DNA of 42,277 nt from Proteiniphilum sp. UBA4977 (lineage in GTDB: Bacteria; Bacteroidota; Bacteroidia; Bacteroidales; Dysgonomonadaceae). Within the stretch, counting starts at the first letter, position 1; each line of letters starts with the position of its first letter. Shown piece by piece: positions 24,394 to 32,883 of the stretch. The notes beneath the pieces are model-generated. The model made no database searches, was not told where the DNA came from, and worked only from the letters and a program-made list of their open reading frames with translations. Made by a program: the position numbers and the translations under genes. The stretch is from assembly GCA_002398565.1 (NCBI GenBank), contig DGZP01000035.1, positions 38,446 to 80,722 of the forward strand. Reading direction: 5' to 3'.

Positions 24394-26673
24394 ATGATGA
24401 TTCCAAAAATATTCACAGGCATACTCCTGACAATCATATGGATTGGTTGCGGATCGAGAACTGACAATAGCCGCGGGGGAATCGACAATAAAGAAAAGAC
24501 CGCGTTTCAGACTTCCGGTCACTGGAAACCGGTCACTGACATAAGATCTGACGTAGCAATTATATATGGCGCAGGCGACAGGCAGGCGAGAGAAGGACGG
24601 CCTGCAATGACGTTTGAAGAAAGAGTGCAGACCTGGCGGGATCGCGGTTACATCACACATTTCATGACCGGTATTGCCTGGGGTGGATATCAGGATTACT
24701 TTACCGGCCAGTGGGATGGCAAAACGCATTGGGATGAGGGACAGGTGACTGTGAAAGGAGATACAATATGGCATGGACGAAATGTACCTTATATTGTTCC
24801 CACAAGAAACTTCCTGAAATACATGAAAGAGGTGCAGGTGAAACGGGCAATTGATGCAGGAATTGATGCCATTTATCTGGAAGAACCCGAGTTCTGGATG
24901 CGTGCCGGATATAGCGATGCCTTTAAGCGTGAATGGGAAGAGTATTATGGCTTTCCCTGGCGTCCACAGCATGAGTCGCCCGAAAACACCTACCTTTCAA
25001 ACAAGCTGAAATATCATCTCTACTACCGTGCTTTGGATGAAGTGTTCACATTTGCCAAGGCATATGGCAGGAGTAAGGGGATGGATGTTCGCTGTTATGT
25101 ACCTACCCATTCACTGGTGAACTACTCCTCCTGGCAGATCGTCAGTCCCCACGCCAGCCTGGCTTCACTACCCAGTATGGATGGTTATATTGCACAGGTG
25201 TGGACCGGCACGGCAAGGGAACCAAACTACTTCAACGGCATTCGCAAAGAGAGAGTGTTTGAGAATGCTTTCCTGGAATATGGCTCCATGGAGTCCATGA
25301 CAAGACCGACTGGACGCAAAATGTTTTTCCTTACCGACCCCATTGAAGACTGGGCACGTAACTGGAGTGATTTTAAAAAGAACTACCAGGCAACATTTAC
25401 TGCGCAACTACTTTACCCAATGGTGGACAACTATGAGGTGATGCCCTGGCCCGACAGGGTGTATGAGGGATTATATCAGTCATGCGATACCTGCAGTACG
25501 AAGGAGAGAATACCTGAATATTACTCCACACAGGTGCAAATAATGATCAATACACTAAACAACATGCCATTGAGTGACCACACAGTAAGCGGAACGCAAG
25601 GCATTGGCGTGCTGATGTCCAATTCACTGATGTTTCAGCGTTATCCCACACATAACCAAAATGGTGAGGTGGTGGAAGTATTTAACAAAGGCAGCATGCA
25701 ATATCAGGAAGAAAATTTGGCAGATCCTCAATTTTCAAACTTTTACGGGCAAACCCTGCCTTTGTTGAAAAGAGGAATACCCGTAAGTACAGTACATATT
25801 GAAAATGTAAGTTATCCCGATACCTGGAAAAACCTGAAAGTGCTCATCATATCATACGCCAACATGAAGCCCCCTAAATTGGAATTTCATGAATATATTG
25901 CCCGGTGGGTAAAGGATGGCGGTGTGCTTGTATATTGCGGTTTGGACAATGATCCCTACCAGACCGTCATGGAATGGTGGAACAGCAACGGAAACAGCTA
26001 TAAGGCACCATCGCAGCATCTGTTTGGATTGATGGGACTGGAATCTGACACTCCCCGCACGGGTGAATATACTTATGGAAAGGGAAAAGTGTATATAATG
26101 CGGGAAGAGCCCAAAGAGTTTGTTATGAAAGAACAGGGTGACAGACTTTTTGTAAGTACAGTGCAAAAAGCATTTGAGACTGCCACAGCAAACAAAGAGA
26201 AGTTTGATGTAAAAAACAATTATTATCTGGAGCGGGGGCCCTACATCATTGCATCTGTTTTAGATGAGAGCGTATCAGGTGAGCCACTCACGCTTCACGG
26301 TGTTTTTATAGATCTTTTTGACCCTACCCTGCCCATACTGGAGGAAAAGGTGATTCACCCCAACGAACAGGCTTTGCTTTACAACGTTGAACAGGTAAAA
26401 AACAGGAAAAAGCCTGCCGTCTTATGCGGTGCTTCACGGATATATGATGAGGTTTCTAAAAGAGGGTTTTACTCGTTTGTTGCCAAAAGTCCACTCCACA
26501 CGGAAAATGTAAGCCGTGTATTACTTCCCAAAAAGCCTTCCGAGGTGGTAGTAAAGGACTCTGCAGGCAAAGTGATCACGAATGCTGAACATGCGTGGGA
26601 CGAAATATCGGGCACCTGCCTGTTGAAGTTTGAAAATGACCCCGACGGTATTTTAGTGGAAATAAAATGGTGA
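24394..26673 (+). CDS. Putative glycoside hydrolase lipoprotein, GH42-superfamily-like, paralogue 2
   Basis: A 759-residue tandem copy of the preceding gene, four bases downstream. The same residues are kept (IDAIYLEEPEFWMRAGYSD, ENAFLEYGSMES). It has about 20 extra residues near HNQNGEVVEVFNKGSMQYQE that paralogue 1 lacks. Its signal peptide (MMIPKIFTGILLTIIWIGC, Cys19) does not resemble that of paralogue 1 but closely matches that of the next gene downstream. Long identical DNA tracts with paralogue 1, for example 64 nt at 22743-22806 and 24967-25030, indicate recent duplication or gene conversion. Function is presumed similar, and differences in specificity are possible. Confidence 0.6.
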   Translation: MMIPKIFTGILLTIIWIGCGSRTDNSRGGIDNKEKTAFQTSGHWKPVTDIRSDVAIIYGAGDRQAREGRPAMTFEERVQTWRDRGYITHFMTGIAWGGYQDYFTGQWDGKTHWDEGQVTVKGDTIWHGRNVPYIVPTRNFLKYMKEVQVKRAIDAGIDAIYLEEPEFWMRAGYSDAFKREWEEYYGFPWRPQHESPENTYLSNKLKYHLYYRALDEVFTFAKAYGRSKGMDVRCYVPTHSLVNYSSWQIVSPHASLASLPSMDGYIAQVWTGTAREPNYFNGIRKERVFENAFLEYGSMESMTRPTGRKMFFLTDPIEDWARNWSDFKKNYQATFTAQLLYPMVDNYEVMPWPDRVYEGLYQSCDTCSTKERIPEYYSTQVQIMINTLNNMPLSDHTVSGTQGIGVLMSNSLMFQRYPTHNQNGEVVEVFNKGSMQYQEENLADPQFSNFYGQTLPLLKRGIPVSTVHIENVSYPDTWKNLKVLIISYANMKPPKLEFHEYIARWVKDGGVLVYCGLDNDPYQTVMEWWNSNGNSYKAPSQHLFGLMGLESDTPRTGEYTYGKGKVYIMREEPKEFVMKEQGDRLFVSTVQKAFETATANKEKFDVKNNYYLERGPYIIASVLDESVSGEPLTLHGVFIDLFDPTLPILEEKVIHPNEQALLYNVEQVKNRKKPAVLCGASRIYDEVSKRGFYSFVAKSPLHTENVSRVLLPKKPSEVVVKDSAGKVITNAEHAWDEISGTCLLKFENDPDGILVEIKW

Positions 26674-26677
26674 CAAC

Positions 26678-28546
26678 ATGATGATTTCAAGAATATTCAC
26701 AGGTATACTCCTGACAACCTTATCCATCGGCTGCGCGTCCAAAACTGACGATGGCCGCTTCAGCTATTCATCATTCCATGATGCGTTCAGCGATGTGGGA
26801 CAATATTGGATTCCTTCAAATAGCAGACTTCCGGAAAGGTACTGGAACCTTACAGACATCCTGGGTAACAGCCAAAAAAACAATATTTCACAAACAAGCA
26901 TAACAGAAGGACTTCAATATCATTTGCTTGCGCAATCCATTCAAGGTTTATCATTTCTTGCGACTGAAGAGGGAAAAAGCAAGGTTGCCGTATGGATGGA
27001 TGAAGGCACGGACTATCCGGCTTATACAAATAGCAGGACTGCTTTTGAAGCCATGGGTATCAAAGAAATTGGTAAGCGCACAGCCGTGGAGCTGGCAACT
27101 GAACAATTTGAACCCGGTGAAGACCTGAAACAAATATGGACGGGCGACGATGGCAAACCGGGATATATACTTTCAGATGTTGTAAATAATCCCGAGAGTG
27201 GGAATGTGGCAGCGGTAGCGGCCCACGTGTATCAGGCAATTATTGTGGATATCAGGGACAAGGATTTTTTTGATGCCCGGGGGTATGTGATGCGCTACGA
27301 TGCGACAAAAAAAAGTGTGGCTGACTCATGGAGGGAATTTAAGGACAAATGTAGTAATTCAGCACTGGTAGTGATGCCTGTGCAGACGGGTGAATTGCGT
27401 TCATATGCCATAGCGCATAAACTGTTTGTGATTAATCTGAACCATATATACCAGTCGAGTAGTGAAGGTCAAAATGTGGAACTGTTTGAGGAGATACTAC
27501 AATGGCTTGAGCCCAATGCACCCGTTTTTGGCTGGGAACAAGGCGTAGGTGAAGATGTGTTTGTAAGAAGAGTGACCAAAACCGGAAACAGGATGGTGCC
27601 CTATGACTGGGCTTACAATACAGATTTTACGGCACTGGATTACAAAAACAGACAAAAGGGTCTTGTAAAAGTTGATAATCCCAAAAAATATCTTTACGAT
27701 CCTTCCAAAAACTATGCTTCATTCTATCTTTCTGACGGCGATAACATTCAGTGGATGATGAACAACTTCAATCGTGATATATATTATGCGAGTAAGGATG
27801 TGACGGCTACAAAATTCTCGTTCGGGTTACCGGTGGCCAATCTGGACATGATTGCCCCCGACTGGCTGAATTATTTGCTGGAAAAGCAAAACCCGGCAGG
27901 TTCCGTTTTTGAAAGTTTTGGAGGGGGTTATTTTTACGCTGACGAGTTTGCCCAGGACAAAGACAGATTGAATACATTGCAAAAAACAGTGGTAGCTACC
28001 ACAGCCCATTTAAGGCAACATAATTGCAAAATACTGGGACTCTTTACAATGGATTGTGACAGCCCCGTTGCGATGGAAGCCTACAAAGCCTATATAGAGG
28101 CCAACAATATGCTCGAAGGAATTGTTGTGGTTCAGTATGCACCCTATGCTGCAGGCGATGGAAAAGTGTTTTGGTTTAAAAATTCAGATGGGCTTCATAT
28201 TCCTGTAATCACCACGAAATATGCACTCTGGAATCATGGAGATAACAGGCCAAACCAGGGAAGTCCCGCATACATTGCATCGAAAATAAACCAACTTGGT
28301 GAAAAATCTTTTTCTGCCGTTTGCGTGCATGCCTGGAGCCGATTCAGCGACATTGGTAGTTCAGATGATCTCCAGGCAGAAAATACACCTGGAGGAAATG
28401 TAATTGGAGTTGCAGCTGCAAAAAAGTGCATTGAAAGAATTAATAACAATACCCGCATCGTGAATTTGCAGGAACTGATCTGGCAGATGCGGATGGTTCA
28501 CTACCCCAAAGAGACAGCGCTGTTTTTAAGTAGAATAACTGACTAA
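26678..28546 (+). CDS. GxGYxYP-family putative glycoside hydrolase, lipoprotein
   Basis: A 622-residue protein with a lipoprotein signal (MMISRIFTGILLTTLSIGC, Cys19) almost the same as that of the preceding gene. It contains YLSDGDNIQW (350-359) and ESFGGGYFYADEF (412-424), the two marks of the GxGYxYP family. The family name motif is altered here (GGGYFYA), losing the final proline. The N-terminal region (about 40-300) corresponds to the family's N-terminal domains. Members occur in PULs and are presumed glycan-active, but I know of no established reaction. It starts 4 bp after paralogue 2 and is co-transcribed. Confidence 0.75.
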   Translation: MMISRIFTGILLTTLSIGCASKTDDGRFSYSSFHDAFSDVGQYWIPSNSRLPERYWNLTDILGNSQKNNISQTSITEGLQYHLLAQSIQGLSFLATEEGKSKVAVWMDEGTDYPAYTNSRTAFEAMGIKEIGKRTAVELATEQFEPGEDLKQIWTGDDGKPGYILSDVVNNPESGNVAAVAAHVYQAIIVDIRDKDFFDARGYVMRYDATKKSVADSWREFKDKCSNSALVVMPVQTGELRSYAIAHKLFVINLNHIYQSSSEGQNVELFEEILQWLEPNAPVFGWEQGVGEDVFVRRVTKTGNRMVPYDWAYNTDFTALDYKNRQKGLVKVDNPKKYLYDPSKNYASFYLSDGDNIQWMMNNFNRDIYYASKDVTATKFSFGLPVANLDMIAPDWLNYLLEKQNPAGSVFESFGGGYFYADEFAQDKDRLNTLQKTVVATTAHLRQHNCKILGLFTMDCDSPVAMEAYKAYIEANNMLEGIVVVQYAPYAAGDGKVFWFKNSDGLHIPVITTKYALWNHGDNRPNQGSPAYIASKINQLGEKSFSAVCVHAWSRFSDIGSSDDLQAENTPGGNVIGVAAAKKCIERINNNTRIVNLQELIWQMRMVHYPKETALFLSRITD

Positions 28547-28557
28547 AAAAATAAGAT

Positions 28558-30579
28558 ATGAGATCAATAATTCTTTTCCTGTGTATCGTCTTAATGAATT
28601 TAAATATATCGGCGCAGAATAACAATCAGGGAATGTACTGGCCCAAAGGACAGGCATTTCCAACGTTCTCTCTTCCCGCAGACACGCTCGACGCCGTTTG
28701 GGTGGAATACAGAAATGACAAAAGTGAGGAAGGGGTAATGTTTTCTGCGCTGCAAGGGCTTGTGAACAAGACAAAACCATCTATACTGCTGATACGCACT
28801 TCAGGGCCGGAGAGCAAGGTGTGGCCACAACATCTTAAATTAAATCTCAGGGAATACAGAGAGGATAACAAATGGGAAGTGGTAAAAAAATATCGCAACA
28901 GCATAAAGGGTGTGGTCTTGTATAGTGTGGATAAAAGTCCGCATTACCGTAACCTGGCAACAACAGTTGCCGGATTACGCAATGCACTTCCGGTGACAAG
29001 GGCTGAATACGAACAACTGCAGAAGCGTGGCATGAAATTTCAGGTGTTGGCCGATTTGACCAGTCTCGCTTACACCACTCCCGAGGATATTTATCTATAC
29101 ATGTACAATACCTATTGGGGTGCATGTTCTAAAAGGATGCTGGTTCACCATAGGGCAGTTCCATATATACGGGACATAGCTGTGGCAGCAAAAGCTGCCG
29201 TTATCTGGCTTGACCCCCGAAATATTCCGGAAAGGAACGTGCTCCGGCTCTATCTCCGGGACATGACCGCAGGGGAAGGAATTATCCTGGGCTGGTGGCC
29301 CGAGGAACGATCGGGAATTGGCATAGGAACAGAGTATGGCATTTCTACCGTGCCAGCAGATTTTTACGAAAATGCAACTGTATACGCGGGCATGGATCAT
29401 ATTATTCATTTACCGGTGGTTCCTAAAAAGCCTGAACTCGAAAACAAGATATATCTCGCCCTTTTTCTGAGTGACGGAGACAATATCCAGTACTGCCAGA
29501 ACGCCCTGGCAAAACTGTGGCTAAATCCTGAAAGGGGAATTATTCCTATAAACTGGACAATTAGTCCCGCACTGTCGGATCTGGGGCCTGGTCTGCTCAA
29601 CTATTATTACAAGACAGCCACACCGAACGACTTTTTTGCTTCCGGCCCCTCCGGCCTGGGCTACTCCCTGCTTTATGATGCGCATAATTACAAGTGGAAC
29701 AATACGGGGGGCAAAGCATTTGAAGAATATTTGAAGCTTACACAACGGTACCTGGAAAAAAGCGGACTGAGGGTGATTACGGTGTGGGACGAGATCAATC
29801 AGGGACAGATGGATGCATATGCAACACATTGCCGTTATCTTTATGGGGTCACACAACAGGACTGGGAAAGGCAGATTGGAAAAATTCCTTCCTACAATTC
29901 ACAGCACCGTCTTGCCTTTCTTCCCAATTATCCTTGTTATGCCAATGGACCGGATGTGTTTGTGAGAATGAACCGCGACACCGTAGCCCATTTTGAAGGG
30001 AAGAAACCCGTCTTCCTCACTGCCCAGGGTACATCGTGGCGTATGGGACCCGACAGCATGGTGATATTAAAAGAAAAACTGGATGCCATTTCTCCGGGAA
30101 ATATTGTGATATGCCGCGGCGACCACTTTTTTGCTCTTTACAACGAAGCAAACGGGCTGGACTTCAACCTTACCCTTTCGTCAAAGATGAAAATCACTTC
30201 CAGTGAAACAGGTACCCATGCAGATTATGCCGCGGATGGCACTGCCTCCGCCGACCGGACATGGGTGTCTTCTGCGACGGGAAACAAATGGATACAGTTT
30301 GATTTTGCAAAACCTTATCGTATCAATCGTATTGTAATAAGACATGCGGGAAAAATCAACGGCATGAATGAAAATTACAAGTTGAAATCTTTCGTGGTTG
30401 AAACAAGCGAAGATGGGAGAAAGTGGGAAAAGGCATTTGAACAGACGAATAACCAGATGAATACTACCGATAGTGACATCAAACCCACATCCGCACGGTA
30501 TGTAAGGCTGGCAATAAATGACAAGAAAGATGTTGCTATTGCTGATATGGAAATTTATGGGTCAGTATTACAAGAATAA
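28558..30579 (+). CDS. GxGYxYP-family protein with C-terminal F5/8 type C (CBM32-like) domain
   Basis: A 673-residue secreted protein with a signal peptide ending at NISAQ (about 20). It shares FLSDGDNIQY (303-312) with its neighbour and has GPSGLGYSLLYDAH (363-376) at the GxGYxYP position. The last 140 residues form a discoidin-like domain (WIQFDFAKPYRINRIVIRHA, YKLKSFVVETSEDGRKWEKA, ARYVRLAI) that commonly binds sugars. The N-terminal part includes TGGKAFEEYLKLTQRYLEKS and WDEINQGQMDAY in the barrel-like core. It follows the previous gene by 11 bp. Reaction unknown. The attached binding domain supports a role on polysaccharide. Confidence 0.75.
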   Translation: MRSIILFLCIVLMNLNISAQNNNQGMYWPKGQAFPTFSLPADTLDAVWVEYRNDKSEEGVMFSALQGLVNKTKPSILLIRTSGPESKVWPQHLKLNLREYREDNKWEVVKKYRNSIKGVVLYSVDKSPHYRNLATTVAGLRNALPVTRAEYEQLQKRGMKFQVLADLTSLAYTTPEDIYLYMYNTYWGACSKRMLVHHRAVPYIRDIAVAAKAAVIWLDPRNIPERNVLRLYLRDMTAGEGIILGWWPEERSGIGIGTEYGISTVPADFYENATVYAGMDHIIHLPVVPKKPELENKIYLALFLSDGDNIQYCQNALAKLWLNPERGIIPINWTISPALSDLGPGLLNYYYKTATPNDFFASGPSGLGYSLLYDAHNYKWNNTGGKAFEEYLKLTQRYLEKSGLRVITVWDEINQGQMDAYATHCRYLYGVTQQDWERQIGKIPSYNSQHRLAFLPNYPCYANGPDVFVRMNRDTVAHFEGKKPVFLTAQGTSWRMGPDSMVILKEKLDAISPGNIVICRGDHFFALYNEANGLDFNLTLSSKMKITSSETGTHADYAADGTASADRTWVSSATGNKWIQFDFAKPYRINRIVIRHAGKINGMNENYKLKSFVVETSEDGRKWEKAFEQTNNQMNTTDSDIKPTSARYVRLAINDKKDVAIADMEIYGSVLQE

Positions 30580-30612
30580 TGTATATATTTGAACAATAAA
30601 TCTATTAAGTTC

Positions 30613-31815
30613 ATGAACAGACGGAATTTTTTACGATATGCGGCCACTGCAGGAGCAGCTTCATTGCTACCCGCTTCTTTTACTTCATTGAAAGCGGAAA
30701 GCATGAGCCTTAATGCAGTAAATGAGCTGTCTGACCATTCATTGGAAAGTATGCAGTTCACAAATGTAAAGCTGAGTTATCCTCGTCTGGTAGGAAAAAA
30801 TTCCCATTTGGGCATTCATGGTCATGGCCCATCGATGACTATTTGCAGACTCACAACAAATCAGGGAGCATCTGGAATTGGGATGATGAGAGGGTCCCGA
30901 GAAAAGGCAGTAGAGATTTTTGATCAGATTAAAGGAAAAAAGATTACCGATGTATTCGCATTGGAGACGGGTGTAACAGATGTTGCGCAGATATTTGACA
31001 TCCCCTTGCATGACCTTGCAGGTGTTATTTTGAATAAACCTGTATATCAGCTTCTGGGCAGTGAAAGTCCAATTATAACCAAATGCTATAGTGGAATGAT
31101 CTATATGGATGATGTAGATATGAATGATAGCAGAAAAGCATTTGATAAAATACTTCAAGAATGCTTTTATGATTATAGCAAAGGGTATCGGCAGTTTAAA
31201 CTGAAAATCGGCAGAGGATTCAAATGGATGTCTCCCGAAGAGGGCTTGAAGAGAGATGTTGAAGTTACCCGGATGGTAAATGCTTATTTTCCGGATGTTG
31301 ATATTTTAGTTGATGCGAACGATGGCTATACATTGAAAGACTTCATCCGTTATCTTGAACAACTTGAAAATGTATCGATATGGTGGATAGAAGAACCTTT
31401 CAGGGAGACACTGGACGATTTTACCGCGCTGAGAAAATGGTTGTCGGAAAACAGAAAAAGGAACACCCTGCTTGCCGACGGTGAGGCGAGACCTGATTTG
31501 GATCTTGCGTTGGAAATGGGGAGAAACAAAGTACTGGACGTTTATCTGGACGATATAATGGGCTATGGATTCACCCACTGGAGGAAATTAATGCCCCGGT
31601 TAATAGAAAACGGGTTGCAGGCTTCACCTCATAATTGGGGTGATTATCTTAAAACTATCTATACCGGACATCTTGCCGGAGGTATTGGAAATGTTGTTAC
31701 GATTGAAGGCGTTACTTGTTTTTCAAATGATATCGATTTTGGCTTTAACAGAGTAGAAAATGGAGTTTTTATACCTTCAAGTGCACCTGGTTTTGGTATT
31801 TCATTATTAAAATAG
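30613..31815 (+). CDS. Tat-exported enolase-superfamily enzyme (mandelate racemase/muconate lactonizing-like)
   Basis: 400 residues from the ATG at 30613. A TTG at 30589 is in frame, but the Tat signal MNRRNFLRYAATAGAASLLP begins at 30613. Enolase-superfamily residues are all present: KLK at 196-198, metal ligands D234 (VDANDGY), E260/E261 (WIEEPF) and D289 (LADGEA), and a base candidate H340 (SPHNWG). Such enzymes abstract a proton next to a carboxylate, for example in sugar-acid dehydratases and epimerases. The Tat signal places it in the periplasm, unusual for this superfamily and suggesting it acts on PUL products such as aldonic or uronic acids. It is the last gene of the first PUL unit. 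Confidence 0.8.
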   Translation: MNRRNFLRYAATAGAASLLPASFTSLKAESMSLNAVNELSDHSLESMQFTNVKLSYPRLVGKNSHLGIHGHGPSMTICRLTTNQGASGIGMMRGSREKAVEIFDQIKGKKITDVFALETGVTDVAQIFDIPLHDLAGVILNKPVYQLLGSESPIITKCYSGMIYMDDVDMNDSRKAFDKILQECFYDYSKGYRQFKLKIGRGFKWMSPEEGLKRDVEVTRMVNAYFPDVDILVDANDGYTLKDFIRYLEQLENVSIWWIEEPFRETLDDFTALRKWLSENRKRNTLLADGEARPDLDLALEMGRNKVLDVYLDDIMGYGFTHWRKLMPRLIENGLQASPHNWGDYLKTIYTGHLAGGIGNVVTIEGVTCFSNDIDFGFNRVENGVFIPSSAPGFGISLLK

Positions 31816-31904
31816 ACGCTACAGCTATATGTTGAGATAACGACTACCAATACCTGAAAACATGAAAAAAACATATCAATATCATTTTGTTTGTTTTTTA
31901 CTTG

Positions 31905-31912
31905 TATATTTG
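31905..31912 (+). promoter_or_regulatory. Candidate internal promoter for the cupin/plug pair
   Basis: TATATTTG fits TAnnTTTG exactly and lies in the 282-bp gap before the cupin gene. TTTG runs lie upstream but with short spacing (15). The leader would be about 180 nt and contains the inverted repeat GTATCATGGAAC (31963-31974) / GTTCCTGTGATAC (32016-32028). A 61-codon frame here (31862-32047) has no convincing protein features. Confidence 0.4.
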
Positions 31913-32097
31913 CAATATCTTGAGATAACAGGCTCATTAATAAAGAAACAGTTAAAGAACTCGTATCATGGAACGAGCATGACAATCATATTACAGAAGT
32001 ACATGATTAAAACGAGTTCCTGTGATACTCTTGAACATTTTCGATAAGTGAACACGGGGAAAAGAGTAATGAAATTGAAAATAATAACTTTAACTAC

Positions 32098-32880
32098 ATG
32101 AAATATAATTGTTTTGCTTGTCTAATATTGTTCTTTTCATCGTTCGGTGTATACTCTCAGAGTAGACAAATAGATTCCTCAACAGATATGGAAGCCCTGG
32201 TGGATAGATTTAAAGAAGAGAAGGTAACAAAAAACCGCAATGGCTGGTTTCATTATTATATTCCCAAAGGAATGGCCGACACTCTGACAGTAAAAATGTC
32301 GTGTGTTTTTGAAGGCACTCAAACACATGCACCCCACATTCACAATGAAGACGAAGCTTTTTATATTGTAAAAGGTCCGGTGAGGTTTCATATCAACGGT
32401 ATAGAAAAAAATCTAAACGAAGGAGATTTTATCTATACTCCCAGCGGATCTTCTCACAACATCCAAAGAATTCACAACGACACAATCAAATATCTTGTCA
32501 TAAAGAGGGAATCGCTTATTGCCCTTGAAAAACCTTATTCGGTAGGAAATACCAACTACACCTTTGATGATTGCTATGTACCGCATGAAAATTACGGCCG
32601 GTTACAATTTAATGAGAAGACCCTTTTAAATAAGGATTTTGCAGATGGATTTCAGGTTACATTAAATAAGATCCGCAAAAATGAATTATACACTTATAAA
32701 GATAGTGCACAAAGACAAAATGCGATCTATATTTTACAGGGGAGAACCAAAGTAAGAATCAACGGACAGGAGACCATTATCAATAAAGACAATACCTTTT
32801 ATTCACCTAAAGGATCAGGTTTTACGTTAACCAATGTAAATAATGAGCCTTTATTGTTTTTGAGTATAATCACAGAATAA
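32098..32880 (+). CDS. Secreted bicupin protein
   Basis: A 260-residue protein with a signal peptide (MKYNCFACLILFFSSFGVYS). The first cupin barrel has the full metal-binding set HAPHIHNEDEAFYIVKG (H80, H82, E86) and H120 in SGSSHNI. The second barrel (about 165-260, AIYILQGRTKVRINGQETI, then DNTFYSPKGSGFTLTN) keeps the cupin strands but lacks the histidines, so only the first half should bind metal. Cupins of this kind range from sugar isomerases to lyases and sensors, and the sequence does not decide. It is translationally close to the next gene (3 bp) and has its own candidate promoter. Confidence 0.75.
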   Translation: MKYNCFACLILFFSSFGVYSQSRQIDSSTDMEALVDRFKEEKVTKNRNGWFHYYIPKGMADTLTVKMSCVFEGTQTHAPHIHNEDEAFYIVKGPVRFHINGIEKNLNEGDFIYTPSGSSHNIQRIHNDTIKYLVIKRESLIALEKPYSVGNTNYTFDDCYVPHENYGRLQFNEKTLLNKDFADGFQVTLNKIRKNELYTYKDSAQRQNAIYILQGRTKVRINGQETIINKDNTFYSPKGSGFTLTNVNNEPLLFLSIITE

Positions 32881-32883
32881 TCA

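Noticed and set aside
31862..32047. 61-codon frame in the gap before the cupin gene
   Set aside because: It overlaps the candidate promoter and inverted repeat, has no recognisable domain and its reading looks random after the first 20 residues.
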